Source: an uncultured Centipeda sp.
GTDB taxonomy: Bacteria; Bacillota; Negativicutes; Selenomonadales; Selenomonadaceae
DNA length: 64,000 bases
Assembly (NCBI GenBank): GCA_905372865.1
Contig: CAJPQT010000003.1
Coordinates: forward strand, 41,958-105,957
Direction: 5' to 3'
Numbering within the stretch: position 1 is the stretch's first letter; each line of letters begins with the position of its first letter. The position numbers and the translations under genes were made by a program. The notes beneath the pieces are model-generated. The model was not told where the DNA came from, searched no databases, and saw only the letters and a list, made by a program, of their open reading frames with translations. Positions 1-8,669 of this stretch are shown in pieces.

Positions 1-678
1 GTCAGCTCGGAGATTGGCAGTGCAACGCTTGAGTATCTGTCACGCGTCCTGCTGGATGGCTATCTCGTCGGTATCACGATGGGGCTTGCGATTCAGAATG
101 TCGTGCGTTCGGATTACTTTATCCGCAGCCCGATCAAGGCGACCTTTGTGCCGCTTGTGGGCGGCGTTGCCGAGAGCCGCCTCGATATCCACTCCAACTA
201 TCTCGCACAGGAATTCGCCGACCGCTTCGTTGGGGACTGCGTGCAGTTCTTCGCACCTGCAGTGTTCTCGCGGCGGGAGGTGCTCGAGGGATTCCTGGAG
301 GAAAAGACGATCCGCAACGTGATTCGTCTATACTCTCGTCTCGATCTCGTTCTGATGGGGATCGGGATTCCGTCGACGGAGCACTCGACGATCCTTCAGA
401 CGGGGTATGTGGACCGCGCGATTCTCGAGGAGTTCACATCACGCGGGGCCGTGGGGGATATTGCGCTGCGCTATTTTGACGCGAGTGGTGATACGACACC
501 GTTCCAAGACTTCAACGAGCGCGTGGCGGGCATTCCGCTCGATACGCTGAAGAAGATCCCGCGCCGTGTCGGCGTTGCGGGCGGACGGGCAAAGAAGGAT
601 GCCGTGCTCGGCGCCATCCGCGGCGGCTTTATCAATGTTCTGATTACGGATATCGACTGTGCGGAGAACCTGATCTAG
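1..678 (+). CDS. SorC/DeoR-family sugar-sensing regulator, C-terminal part
   Basis: The frame is open from the first base, so the N-terminal helix-turn-helix lies outside the window. What remains (225 residues) matches the sugar-phosphate-binding domain of SorC/CggR/DeoR-type regulators: a GITMGLA segment near the start, an LMGIGIPS stretch in the middle, and a C-terminal VAGGRAKKDAVLGAI followed by VLITD. These are the places where family members contact a phosphorylated sugar effector. Effector and targets cannot be told from this fragment. The following genes are envelope glycosyltransferases with their own promoter, so they are not an obvious regulon. Confidence 0.85.
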   Translation, partial: VSSEIGSATLEYLSRVLLDGYLVGITMGLAIQNVVRSDYFIRSPIKATFVPLVGGVAESRLDIHSNYLAQEFADRFVGDCVQFFAPAVFSRREVLEGFLEEKTIRNVIRLYSRLDLVLMGIGIPSTEHSTILQTGYVDRAILEEFTSRGAVGDIALRYFDASGDTTPFQDFNERVAGIPLDTLKKIPRRVGVAGGRAKKDAVLGAIRGGFINVLITDIDCAENLI

Positions 679-683
679 TACAG

Positions 684-711
684 TTGTAAAAAGCAAAATA
701 TGTGATACAAT
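684..711 (+). promoter_or_regulatory. Candidate sigma-70 promoter for the glycosyltransferase pair
   Basis: TTGTAA at 684-689 and TACAAT at 706-711 with a 16-base spacer, 40 bases before the ATG at 751. It lies just after the stop of the SorC-type regulator, consistent with separate transcription of the next two genes. Confidence 0.5.
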
Positions 712-750
712 GCAGATAATTTCTTTGGAATTGGTGAGGTGTATATCTGC

Positions 751-2337
751 ATGAACGATGAGAAGAATCTTGCATGGCCGGTCTATCTTCTGCTGCTCGG
801 CCTCATTTCGTTTCAGATCCTCTTTGGGATCGGCGGAACGGCACTCCTCGACCCGGATGAACCGGTCTATGCGGAGACGGCAAAGGAGATGATCCGCTTC
901 GGAGACTATCTCTCACCGCGTATCTACAATGAATTCTGGTACGATAAGCCGCCCATATTCTACTGGCTTGTCACGGCATCGCTGAAACTGTTCGGGGGCT
1001 TCAGCGAGATGGCGGCGCGTCTCCCTGCGGCGCTTATGGCGATCGGCTCCATCCTTATGACGGCCCTCGCTGTGGCCCGTCTCTTCGGTGCTCGCACGGG
1101 GTTCTGGTCGGGGGTCGTCATGGGGACGAGCATCATCCTCATGTATATGGGCAAGGCATCTGTGACGGACTCCACGCTGCTGTTCTTTCTGACGGCGGCG
1201 CTCTTTTCATTCATCCATCGACACTACTGGCTGATGTATTTCGCCTGTGGGCTTGCGGTGATGACAAAGGGGCCCATCGGTGTGGTCTTCCCCGCAGGGA
1301 TTGTCTTTTTTTATCTGCTCGCGACGCGTCAGCTCGAGCAGATCTTTCGCATGCACATCCTGCGCGGGCTCCTGCTCGTCGTTGTCGTTGGTCTGCCGTG
1401 GTATCTCTATATGTACGATGTGCACGGCATGGCGTTCCTCTACGAGTTCATCGGATTCCACAATGTCAGCCGCTTTACGGCACCGCTCCATCCCGTGCGC
1501 GCGCATTGGTGGTTCTATCTGCCCGTTCTGATTCTTGGCTTTTTCCCGTGGACGGGCCTTCTCATTCAATCTGTTAAGAATGCTTTTCGCCGAAGTTTCG
1601 GTGAGGAGGCGCGGATGCTCGCCTTCTTCCAAGTGTGGTGGATCTTCGTCCTCGTTTTCTTCTCGATTGCGCAGACGAAGCAAGTCTCCTATATGCTGCT
1701 GCTGACCCCCGCACTCTCCACCATCATCGGCTGGAATCTTGCACGCATGCTTGAGGACTGGCGGCAGACTCATTTCGCATGGGCAGGCGGGAGCGCACTC
1801 ATGTTTCTCGTTCTGGGCCTGGGCTGGCTGATGAGCGGGGACAGTCTCGCACCGCTCGCAGAGGGAGGGCTCTGGCTCGGTGCGCTCACCCTTGTCCTAG
1901 GCGCTGCGATCGTCTACAGCATTACGGCATCGCACAATCTTATGCTTGCGGCGTGGCTGCACGTCGCTGCAGGTGTGGTGACGATGGTCATCGCCTTTGG
2001 CTTTATGATGCCTGCCATTGAGGGGTATTTTAGTGTGAAGCAGGTTGCGCTCCACTATGCGGCAAACTATCACGCGGCCGCTGAGTCAGAGGGACGGGCA
2101 CTCTATATCGACAAGCAGCTGCGCCCCGGCGTTATGCTCTACACAGATCTTCCCGGTATCGAGGCGGATACGAATCATGCGGCATCGCTCTCGGCGCTGC
2201 GCGCGGATGAACGCCCGAAGTACATCATCATGCGGGATTTCATGTACCAAAAGATGCGGAAGGAGCTCGGCGCAGAGAACTGGGAGCTTGTCTTTGCGCG
2301 TGACGGACTTTGTATTTTTAAGGATGATAAAGAATGA
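751..2337 (+). CDS. ArnT/PMT-like lipid-linked sugar glycosyltransferase (GT83 type)
   Basis: A 528-residue polytopic membrane protein. Near the N-terminus, after the first membrane helix, it has LLDPDEPVYAETAKEM, the acidic loop typical of ArnT/PMT enzymes that take a sugar from polyprenyl phosphate. About ten hydrophobic helices follow, then a soluble C-terminal part of about 100 residues. The ATG at 751 is chosen over an in-frame GTG at 739 because the GGTGAGG ribosome site overlaps the GTG. It overlaps the next gene, a GtrB-like GT2, by four bases. That pair is the usual couple that makes an undecaprenyl-phosphate sugar and transfers it to lipid A or another envelope glycan outside the cytoplasm. 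Sugar and acceptor are unknown. Confidence 0.8.
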   Translation: MNDEKNLAWPVYLLLLGLISFQILFGIGGTALLDPDEPVYAETAKEMIRFGDYLSPRIYNEFWYDKPPIFYWLVTASLKLFGGFSEMAARLPAALMAIGSILMTALAVARLFGARTGFWSGVVMGTSIILMYMGKASVTDSTLLFFLTAALFSFIHRHYWLMYFACGLAVMTKGPIGVVFPAGIVFFYLLATRQLEQIFRMHILRGLLLVVVVGLPWYLYMYDVHGMAFLYEFIGFHNVSRFTAPLHPVRAHWWFYLPVLILGFFPWTGLLIQSVKNAFRRSFGEEARMLAFFQVWWIFVLVFFSIAQTKQVSYMLLLTPALSTIIGWNLARMLEDWRQTHFAWAGGSALMFLVLGLGWLMSGDSLAPLAEGGLWLGALTLVLGAAIVYSITASHNLMLAAWLHVAAGVVTMVIAFGFMMPAIEGYFSVKQVALHYAANYHAAAESEGRALYIDKQLRPGVMLYTDLPGIEADTNHAASLSALRADERPKYIIMRDFMYQKMRKELGAENWELVFARDGLCIFKDDKE

Positions 2338-3314
2338 GTGCACCCGTCCTCTATCTCGTTGTACCCTGCTACAATGAGCAGGAAGTGCTGCTCGATACCG
2401 CAGAAAAACTGGGGCAAAAGCTCGCGGGGCTGATCGCATCGGGCAAGGTGCATGATCGAAGCCGCATTGCCTTCGTCAACGATGGCAGCCGCGACGGTAC
2501 ATGGGGCTTGATTTGTCAGTGTACGAGGCAAAATCCACACTTTTCCGGGATCAATCTCGCCCACAACGAGGGGCATCAGAATGCGCTGCTCGCGGGTCTC
2601 ATGACTGTCCTTTCCCATGCGGATGTGACGATCAGCATGGATGCCGATCTGCAGGATGATATTGACGCGATCGACGCAATGCTTGAGAAGCACGCGGCGG
2701 GGGCGAATATCGTCTACGGCGTGCGCGAGAATCGTGCGTCGGATACGTTCCTGAAACGTTTTACGGCGGAGAGTTTCTACCGTGCGATGCGTGCGCTTGG
2801 CGCGGATATTGTGTTCAACCATGCGGATTTTCGTCTGATGGATCGGTGCGCCCTTATGGCGCTCGCGGAATATTCGGAGGTCAACCTCTTTCTCCGCGGG
2901 ATTGTGCCCATGATCGGCCTGACCCATGATATTGTCTACTATACACGCAAACAGCGGCTTGCAGGCGACTCGAAATATCCGTGGCGGCGCATGGCCTCGT
3001 TTGCGTGGGAGGGGGTGACATCGCTCTCGGCGCGTCCGATCCGTCTCATCTCGCAGATGGGCATCGTCATCTCATTCATCAGCGGGCTGATGCTTGTCTG
3101 GTCGATTGTACGGCACTTTGTGGGAGAGACCATTGTCGGCTGGACGAGCCTCGTCGTCTCGCTTTGGTTTCTCGGCGGACTGATCCTGCTCTCCATTGGT
3201 GTCATCGGAGAGTATGTCGCGAAGATCTATCTCGAGGTGAAGCGACGCCCGCGCTATCTTGTACAGGATTTTATTGATTCGAATGAGAGCGAAAAAAATA
3301 AGCCCCTTTTTTGA
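2334..3314 (+). CDS. GT2 polyprenyl-phosphate glycosyltransferase (GtrB/ArnC/DPM1-like)
   Basis: 326 residues. The N-terminal GT-A domain begins YLVVPCYNEQEVL and has the FVNDGSRDGT nucleotide-sugar loop and the SMDADLQDD metal-binding motif. Two C-terminal membrane helices lie at about 245-268 and 275-300 and end in a basic tail. This is the GtrB/ArnC/YfdH layout: it loads a sugar from a nucleotide donor onto undecaprenyl phosphate on the cytoplasmic face. The start overlaps the stop of the ArnT-like gene (ATGA), so the two are translationally coupled and probably act in sequence. Confidence 0.85.
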   Translation: MSAPVLYLVVPCYNEQEVLLDTAEKLGQKLAGLIASGKVHDRSRIAFVNDGSRDGTWGLICQCTRQNPHFSGINLAHNEGHQNALLAGLMTVLSHADVTISMDADLQDDIDAIDAMLEKHAAGANIVYGVRENRASDTFLKRFTAESFYRAMRALGADIVFNHADFRLMDRCALMALAEYSEVNLFLRGIVPMIGLTHDIVYYTRKQRLAGDSKYPWRRMASFAWEGVTSLSARPIRLISQMGIVISFISGLMLVWSIVRHFVGETIVGWTSLVVSLWFLGGLILLSIGVIGEYVAKIYLEVKRRPRYLVQDFIDSNESEKNKPLF

Positions 3315-3482
3315 AAAATTTTTAGGAGAAAAAGAAGGAGAATATTATTTTGTGGAGAATTATTATTTGTGAAAGAGGAAATAGATTTGGTCTATGGTAT
3401 CTTTCACACTCCACATTTTGAGGAAGGACATTCTTCCATTTTATTTTGCTGTGTATTTTACAACCAATTAGGAGGGTTATTT

Positions 3483-3863
3483 ATGTCAGTATTTTATCTT
3501 GCAGACAAAAAGCACATGGTTGAGGTCTATGGTGATGAAGAGCTAAAGCTCTCTGTCGGCGGACAGGAACTTGCGGCGATCCGGCCGAATACCGTGGATG
3601 CTGCGCAGGAAAAGCACGTTCCCGTGGCGACGTACGATGCCGCTAAGAATGAGGTGCATGTCAAGGTCGGCTCCGTTGCCCATCCGATGACCGAGGAGCA
3701 TCTCATCGAGTACATCATCCTCGTGACGAAGAAGGGCACACAGCGCATCAATCTCACCGCAGTGGATGCCCCCGAGGTTACGTTCCGTCTGGCAGACGGC
3801 GATACGCCGGTGAAGGTGCTCGAGTACTGCAATCTGCACGGACTTTGGCAGGCAGAGCTCTAA
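3483..3863 (+). CDS. Superoxide reductase with a cysteine-less N-terminal domain
   Basis: 126 residues, the length of a classical two-domain desulfoferrodoxin. The catalytic centre-II ligands are all present: His45 (EKHVPV), His67 (SVAHPM), His73, Cys116 and His119 (YCNLHG). It should reduce superoxide to peroxide in the cytoplasm of this anaerobe. The N-terminal 40 residues align with the desulforedoxin domain, but all four iron-binding cysteines are gone, giving a class III-like enzyme. An AGGAGGG site precedes the ATG at 3483, so the longer frame from 3369 is rejected. It stands alone between an AT-rich 168-base leader and a strong terminator. Confidence 0.9.
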   Translation: MSVFYLADKKHMVEVYGDEELKLSVGGQELAAIRPNTVDAAQEKHVPVATYDAAKNEVHVKVGSVAHPMTEEHLIEYIILVTKKGTQRINLTAVDAPEVTFRLADGDTPVKVLEYCNLHGLWQAEL

Positions 3864-3882
3864 GCCGCGCCTGCTTCGCAGA

Positions 3883-3914
3883 AAGCTGTCGCACAGCCGT
3901 GCGGCAGCTTTTTT
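3883..3914 (+). terminator. Rho-independent terminator after superoxide reductase
   Basis: A 12-base arm at 3883-3894 pairs with 3899-3910 (one mismatch or wobble) around a four-base loop and runs into a T tract. Confidence 0.85.
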
Positions 3915-4014
3915 GCACCCGAACGCTCCAAAAATCTATCGCATTTCCAATATTATTCCTGTATAATAGCTCTCAGCAAGGGAGAAAAGACTGCGAAATA
4001 TAGGGGGTGATGGT

Positions 4015-4965
4015 ATGCGCTGGGCACAGGTGAGCGTTGTGACAACCCATGAAGGGGCGGATTTGATCGGGAATATCCTGATGGAGCTTGGTGCCGCAGG
4101 GACAGAGATCGACGATCCGTCCCTTGTGAATGCGTACATCGACGCGGGGCTCTGGGACTATACGGATCTGCCGCGTGCCGAGGATACGGAGACCGTGACG
4201 CTGCGGGCATATCTTCCCGAGGATGCGCGTCTGGAGGGCAGCCTCCTAACGCTCTCGGAGCGCGTGCAGAACCTGCGCGCCGTGGACGCACCCATCGGCG
4301 CGGGCACGATCTCGCACACGTTTGTTGCTGATGAAGACTGGGCGGAGACATGGAAGGCGTACATCCACACGGAGAAAATCGGACAGCGCATTGTCGTGCG
4401 TCCGACGTGGGAGGAGTATACCCCGCAGGGCGATGAGATCGTCATTGACCTCGACCCGGGAGCGGCGTTCGGTACGGGCGCACACGCGACGACGGCGATG
4501 TGCCTGCGCTGGTTGGAGCACCTCGTATGCCCGCAGATGCGCGTCTACGATGTGGGCTGCGGCTCGGGCATTCTCGCCATTGCCGCCTCGAAGCTCGGTG
4601 CGGGCGAGGTCATCGCAGTGGACTATGATCCCGTTGCGGTTTCCGTTGCCGAGGAGAATATCCGCGCGAACCATGTGCACAACGCTGCGGCCCTTCAGAG
4701 TGACTTGCTGGCGGTCTGTACGGGGCTCGAGCCCGCTGCGCTCATCACGGCGAATATCATTGCGGATATCATTATCCGCCTTTTCGACCAGCTGGACGCA
4801 TATCTTGCTCCGGGTGGTGTCCTCCTCGCCTCGGGCATCATTGACGACCGTATCGCCGACGTGGAGCGTGCGGCAGCAGCGCATGGCTATACTGTCCTCG
4901 ACATGACCTGTGAAAAGGAGTGGGCAGCGATGATCATCCGGCGCACTGCAGAGCTGGAGCCCTGA
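4015..4965 (+). CDS. prmA: Ribosomal protein L11 methyltransferase
   Basis: 316 residues, normal for PrmA. The N-terminal L11-recognition domain carries the EDWAETWKAY segment. The C-terminal class I methyltransferase domain has DPGAAFGTGAHATT and the SAM-binding loop VYDVGCGSGILAIAA, then LITANI(I)AD, the PrmA counterpart of an NPP motif. It trimethylates L11 in the cytoplasm. GGGGGTGA precedes the ATG, and a TATAAT at 3962-3967 offers a promoter. It overlaps rsmE by one base (TGATG), the common prmA-rsmE operon of Firmicutes. Confidence 0.95.
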   Translation: MRWAQVSVVTTHEGADLIGNILMELGAAGTEIDDPSLVNAYIDAGLWDYTDLPRAEDTETVTLRAYLPEDARLEGSLLTLSERVQNLRAVDAPIGAGTISHTFVADEDWAETWKAYIHTEKIGQRIVVRPTWEEYTPQGDEIVIDLDPGAAFGTGAHATTAMCLRWLEHLVCPQMRVYDVGCGSGILAIAASKLGAGEVIAVDYDPVAVSVAEENIRANHVHNAAALQSDLLAVCTGLEPAALITANIIADIIIRLFDQLDAYLAPGGVLLASGIIDDRIADVERAAAAHGYTVLDMTCEKEWAAMIIRRTAELEP

Positions 4966-5711
4966 TGCGCAGGCTGTTCTATGCGGGGGCGCTCGCGGAG
5001 GAAATTGAGATCACGGGCGGGGACGCACATCATCTCGTGCGTGTCATGCGTGCACAAAGCGGGGATGAGGTGATCGTCGCCGGTGGTGACGGCCGCGCTG
5101 CCCGTATGGCGATCTGCGGCATCGAGTGTGACCGCGTACATCTTCGCCGCATGGCATACCTGCCGCAGGCGGAGACAAGGAACGCCGAGGTCATCCTCAT
5201 ACAGGCACTTCTCAAGGGTGAGAAGATGGACTTTATCGTGCAGAAGGCGGTCGAGCTCGGCGCGGCAGCGCTCTATCCCATCGAAACAGAGCATGTCGTC
5301 GTACGCTACGATGCGAAAAAGGCAGCGGCGAAGGCCGTGCGCTGGCAGAAGATTGCGGACGAGGCGGCAAAGCAGTGCGGACGGCAGGCGCTCATGCCCG
5401 TTGCGGCGATTGCACCGCTGTCCGCACTCCTGCGGAATCCGGAGCTCTTTGGTGCACCAGATACGGCCGTTGTATTCTGCTACGAAGGCGAGCGCGAGCA
5501 GTCCCTGCGTACGCGTCTGCATGGGCTTTCCGTGCGGCGTGTCGTCTTGATCGTTGGTGCAGAGGGCGGATTTTCTCCCGCCGAGGCAGCGGCAATCCAA
5601 GCGGTGGGGGCGCAGTCCGTTTCGCTTGGACGATTGATTTTGCGTGCAGAGACGGCGGCACTTGCGGCAGTTGCCGTGACGCAGTACGAACTTGGAAACT
5701 TTGATCTTTAG
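4965..5711 (+). CDS. rsmE: 16S rRNA m3U1498 methyltransferase
   Basis: 248 residues. The N-terminal PUA-like part (MRRLFYAG, then DAHHLVRVMR) is typical of RsmE. The SPOUT-fold C-terminus has the knot motifs IVGAEGGFSPAE and LGRLILRAETA. It methylates U1498 in helix 44 of 16S rRNA. The ATG at 4965 shares its first base with the prmA stop, so a longer frame from 4920 is not used. It is followed by the TlpA-like gene 12 bases on, possibly in the same transcript. Confidence 0.95.
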   Translation: MRRLFYAGALAEEIEITGGDAHHLVRVMRAQSGDEVIVAGGDGRAARMAICGIECDRVHLRRMAYLPQAETRNAEVILIQALLKGEKMDFIVQKAVELGAAALYPIETEHVVVRYDAKKAAAKAVRWQKIADEAAKQCGRQALMPVAAIAPLSALLRNPELFGAPDTAVVFCYEGEREQSLRTRLHGLSVRRVVLIVGAEGGFSPAEAAAIQAVGAQSVSLGRLILRAETAALAAVAVTQYELGNFDL

Positions 5712-5723
5712 GAAGGAAATATT

Positions 5724-6266
5724 ATGAAGAAGAGATATACAGCTCTTTTTGCGGCGGTATTTGCCGTCAGTATGATTACGGGCTGCGGCACGAGCAACAG
5801 TGCGGATCAGGGAACGACGGCAAAGGCACAGCCGTCCGCCGAACAGAGCAAAGGCTCGGGGCAGCGCGGTGAGGCTGCGCCGACGTTCACGCTCAAGAAC
5901 CTCGCGGGCGAGGATGTCGCCGTCGAGGCGAAGGGAAAGCCCTACATCATCAACTTCTGGGCGACGTGGTGCCCGCCCTGTCAGGCGGAGATCCCCGATC
6001 TTGCGGCGTTCCATGCGGCGCACAAGGATGCGGTGGATTTCTATGCCGTCAACCTGCAGGAGGATGCTGCGCCCGTGCAGAAATTTATGCAGGAGCGCAA
6101 GGCGGATCTGCCCGTCGTGCTCGACACGAAGGGGGCTGCGGCAACTCTCTACGGCGTGCGGGCGATCCCGACCACCGTGGTCGTTGACAAGGAGGGCAAG
6201 ATTGCCTTCCGCAAGACGGGCGGCGTGACGAAAGAGGAGCTGGAAGATGTCATCGGAAAGCTCTAA
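5724..6266 (+). CDS. TlpA/ResA-like thioredoxin lipoprotein
   Basis: 180 residues. The signal peptide ends in an ITGC lipobox, so Cys21 or thereabouts is probably lipid-modified and the protein is tethered outside the inner membrane. After a low-complexity linker comes a thioredoxin fold with NFWATWCPPCQAEIPD, the CPPC active site of TlpA/ResA reductases, and a cis-proline region (RAIPTTVVVD). It should reduce disulfides in the periplasm. The next gene is a CcdA-type membrane electron carrier, its natural partner for reducing power. Confidence 0.9.
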   Translation: MKKRYTALFAAVFAVSMITGCGTSNSADQGTTAKAQPSAEQSKGSGQRGEAAPTFTLKNLAGEDVAVEAKGKPYIINFWATWCPPCQAEIPDLAAFHAAHKDAVDFYAVNLQEDAAPVQKFMQERKADLPVVLDTKGAAATLYGVRAIPTTVVVDKEGKIAFRKTGGVTKEELEDVIGKL

Positions 6267-6293
6267 AAGGGCGATGCGGGGAGGGCGGACCGT

Positions 6294-6977
6294 ATGGAAA
6301 TGACACTGCTCGGCGGCGCATTCCTCGCGGGCTTTCTCTCGTTTATCTCACCGTGTGTGCTGCCTCTTTTGCCGACCTTTTCCCTGATTCTTGCAAAGAA
6401 CAGTCAGCAGGACGGCGGTGAGGCGCGGCGGCTGTATGCGAACACGACTGCATTCCTCGCGGGATTTACGCTCGTCTTTGTCCTGCTCGGCGCGTCGGCG
6501 TCTCTGATCGGCACATGGCTTTTCTCCTATCAGGAACTCCTGCGGCAGGGTGCGGCTGTGCTGATTATCATCATGGGGCTCTTCATGACGGGCTGGATAC
6601 GGATTCCGCTGCTCCTGCGTGAGTACCGCCCCTTTCAGCGGCGCGGCTTTGACGGCATCGGCGGCGCGTTCCTTCTTGGCTGCGGCTTTACCCTCGGATG
6701 GACACCGTGTACGGGGCCGATGCTCGCCACCATCCTCCTCTACGCGGGGGATACGGCGACCGTCGGCGCGGGTGCGCTGCTGCTCCTCGTCTACAGTCTC
6801 GGCTTTGCCGTTCCGTTCTTTCTGCTCGCCGTCATCTGGCGGCGGCACATCATGAAGCTGCGTGCGTTCTATCAGTATCTTCCGCGCATCCAGCAGGCGG
6901 CAGGCATCGTGCTCGTCCTCCTCGGCGTTCTGCTCTGGTCGGACTCACTCACCTATCTTGTGCGCGTTTTGTCCTAA
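6294..6977 (+). CDS. ccdA: CcdA-type thiol-disulfide electron carrier
   Basis: 227 residues with about six membrane helices. The first has the signature FLSFISPCVLPLLPTFSL. A later segment, CGFTLGWTPCTGPML, carries the second conserved cysteine-proline motif. This short DsbD-like protein passes electrons from cytoplasmic thioredoxin across the inner membrane. It lies 27 bases after the TlpA-like gene, and a terminator follows, so the two form one functional unit for extracytoplasmic thiol reduction or cytochrome maturation. Confidence 0.9.
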   Translation: MEMTLLGGAFLAGFLSFISPCVLPLLPTFSLILAKNSQQDGGEARRLYANTTAFLAGFTLVFVLLGASASLIGTWLFSYQELLRQGAAVLIIIMGLFMTGWIRIPLLLREYRPFQRRGFDGIGGAFLLGCGFTLGWTPCTGPMLATILLYAGDTATVGAGALLLLVYSLGFAVPFFLLAVIWRRHIMKLRAFYQYLPRIQQAAGIVLVLLGVLLWSDSLTYLVRVLS

Positions 6978-6984
6978 ATAAAAT

Positions 6985-7032
6985 GAAAACGACCTCCCTT
7001 CATCGCGTTCTTGCGGTAGGGCGGTCGTTTTC
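6985..7032 (+). terminator. Terminator after ccdA
   Basis: GAAAACGACCTCCCT pairs with AGGGCGGTCGTTTTC across a loop of about 18 bases. The T-rich arm allows termination on the plus strand. Confidence 0.75.
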
Positions 7033-7042
7033 GTTTGGCAGA

Positions 7043-7071
7043 TTGAATTTTGGTGCGCTGTGTGCTATGGT
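7043..7071 (+). promoter_or_regulatory. Promoter of the ECF S-component gene
   Basis: TTGAAT at 7043-7048 and TATGGT at 7066-7071 with a 17-base spacer, 35 bases before the chosen ATG. Confidence 0.55.
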
Positions 7072-7106
7072 ATAGAGTGACATTAGGAAAGGATTTGGAT
7101 AACCTC

Positions 7107-7628
7107 ATGGAACAGCACCATACAGGAAAAACATCGTTTACCACACAGGAACTCGTCTTTACCGCACTTATGACGGCACTCGTTTTTGTCGCGACCTATC
7201 TTCCACACATCCCGATTCCGCTCGGCTATGCACATCTTGGGGATGCCGTGATCTTCCTGCTTGCACTTCTCATGCCGCGCCGCAGCGCGCTCTTTGCCGC
7301 GTGCATTGGCTCTGCACTCGCCGATCTTCTTGGTGGATTCGCAATCTGGGTTGTGCCGACGCTCGTCATCAAATGTGTTATGACAGAGCTTGTCTGCCGC
7401 ATGGGACGAAGAGGAACTGTGATCGCATCCCACACAAGTGTGATCGTTGCACTCACACTCTCAAGTCTCTGGATGGCGGCGGCGTATACCCTTGCAGGCG
7501 CTGTACTTTACGCGAGCCTACCCGCTGCACTCGCCTCCGCCCCGGGGCTTCTCATGGAGGGCATTGTGAACAGCATCATTGCATTTTTCCTGCTGCCCTT
7601 GCTGCGGGAGCGGTTTCCGAGGTTTTAG
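7107..7628 (+). CDS. ECF transporter substrate-specificity (S) component
   Basis: 173 residues, five to six hydrophobic helices. The N-terminal LVFTALMTALVFVATYL helix and the GYAHLGDAVIFLLALL loop are typical of the ECF riboflavin-type S-component family (PF07155-like). The small AxxxA-rich first helix is where S components dock on EcfT. The vitamin or metabolite bound cannot be read from sequence. No ATPase or T component is adjacent; a lone EcfT-type gene sits at 49800. The ATG at 7107 follows AGGAAAGGA, with somewhat wide spacing (13 bases). Confidence 0.8.
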   Translation: MEQHHTGKTSFTTQELVFTALMTALVFVATYLPHIPIPLGYAHLGDAVIFLLALLMPRRSALFAACIGSALADLLGGFAIWVVPTLVIKCVMTELVCRMGRRGTVIASHTSVIVALTLSSLWMAAAYTLAGAVLYASLPAALASAPGLLMEGIVNSIIAFFLLPLLRERFPRF

Positions 7629-7697
7629 GATGCAGTGGGAGAGGTCTGATTTTTCGTTATGGATCATAGGAATACTGACTTAATAAAGGAGAATAAC

Positions 7698-8669
7698 ATG
7701 GGGGCTTATGAAAATAACGAATATGAAGATACGGATGTTTATGATATCAGTGTTTGTGTTTTAGTATATCGACCGGATTATGAAAAGTTATTTATAACAT
7801 TAAATTCAATCGTCCAACAAAAGGGATGTCGTTATGAGATTGTGCTTACGGATGATGGGTCAGAGGATTTTCGCCATCAGGAAATCGAGCAGTGGTTGGA
7901 CGAACGACATTTCTCCCAGTATACGATTGTGCGCAGTCCCGTCAATCGAGGAATCGTTCATAATGAGATGAATGCTCTGCGTGTGGCACGCGGCCGGTAT
8001 ATTAAATGCATATCCCCTGGAGACTATTTATATAACGAACATGTTCTGGCAGAAATGATTCACTTCATGGAGTTGGAAGGATATAAGATCGCTTTTGGAA
8101 GAGCTTGTTATTATAAACAAAGACAGAATGGCTATGAGATATTAAACACGACAAATCCGCTTGACCTGCGCCCTTATTATAATAATGATATTGATGCAAT
8201 TAAGAAAGCATATCTTCTCTATGGAGATTTTGCCTGTGGAGCTGCCTTCATTGCGGAACGACAGCTCCTGACAATGTATATAGAAGCTGTTTTAGATGTT
8301 ATTGTCTATGGAGAAGATGCTGTATATTCCATGATGATTGCCGATGGCATTCATCTCGGTTTTTGGGATCAAAATCTTATATGGTATGAATATGGCACCG
8401 GAGTGTCCATGGAGGAAAAGGAATGGCGAGCGCGTATTGGGCAGGATAACGCCATATGTTTGGCTGTTGTTGAGGAGAAATACCCGGAACTTCGTGTTGA
8501 AAAAGAGCGGTTATGCCATGTACATGGAGTCAATAATTTCAATGAAGTACGGAACGAATATGCAAGAGATGTTGTCGCAATACAGATACGGCAAGAAGGC
8601 GGCTACCTAAAAAATGTTGACCCACATACGTTAGAAAAGCTGGGAGGAAGGAAAGCCGTGTTTGTTTGA
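7698..8669 (+). CDS. GT2 family glycosyltransferase (surface glycan), copy 1
   Basis: 323 residues. GT-A fold features: ISVCVLVYRPDYEKLF, TDDGSEDF as the nucleotide-sugar loop, and KCISPGDYLY where the metal-binding DxD normally sits. The C-terminal third is specific to this small family and ends in a NVDPHTLEKL motif. AAAGGAG precedes the ATG. It is clearly paralogous to the enzyme at 12285 and to the remnant ending at 14117. Base composition is more AT-rich than the flanking housekeeping genes, suggesting transfer. Role: adds one sugar to a cell-surface polysaccharide; donor unknown. Confidence 0.8.
   Translation: MGAYENNEYEDTDVYDISVCVLVYRPDYEKLFITLNSIVQQKGCRYEIVLTDDGSEDFRHQEIEQWLDERHFSQYTIVRSPVNRGIVHNEMNALRVARGRYIKCISPGDYLYNEHVLAEMIHFMELEGYKIAFGRACYYKQRQNGYEILNTTNPLDLRPYYNNDIDAIKKAYLLYGDFACGAAFIAERQLLTMYIEAVLDVIVYGEDAVYSMMIADGIHLGFWDQNLIWYEYGTGVSMEEKEWRARIGQDNAICLAVVEEKYPELRVEKERLCHVHGVNNFNEVRNEYARDVVAIQIRQEGGYLKNVDPHTLEKLGGRKAVFV

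Noticed and set aside
3330..3375. AT-rich text before superoxide reductase that partly resembles a PerR or Fur box.
   Set aside because: The match to the 7-1-7 pattern is poor and not symmetrical.
3369..3482. N-terminal extension of superoxide reductase from a GTG at 3369.
   Set aside because: An AGGAGGG site directly before ATG 3483, and the family length from there, show the extension is not translated as part of the gene.
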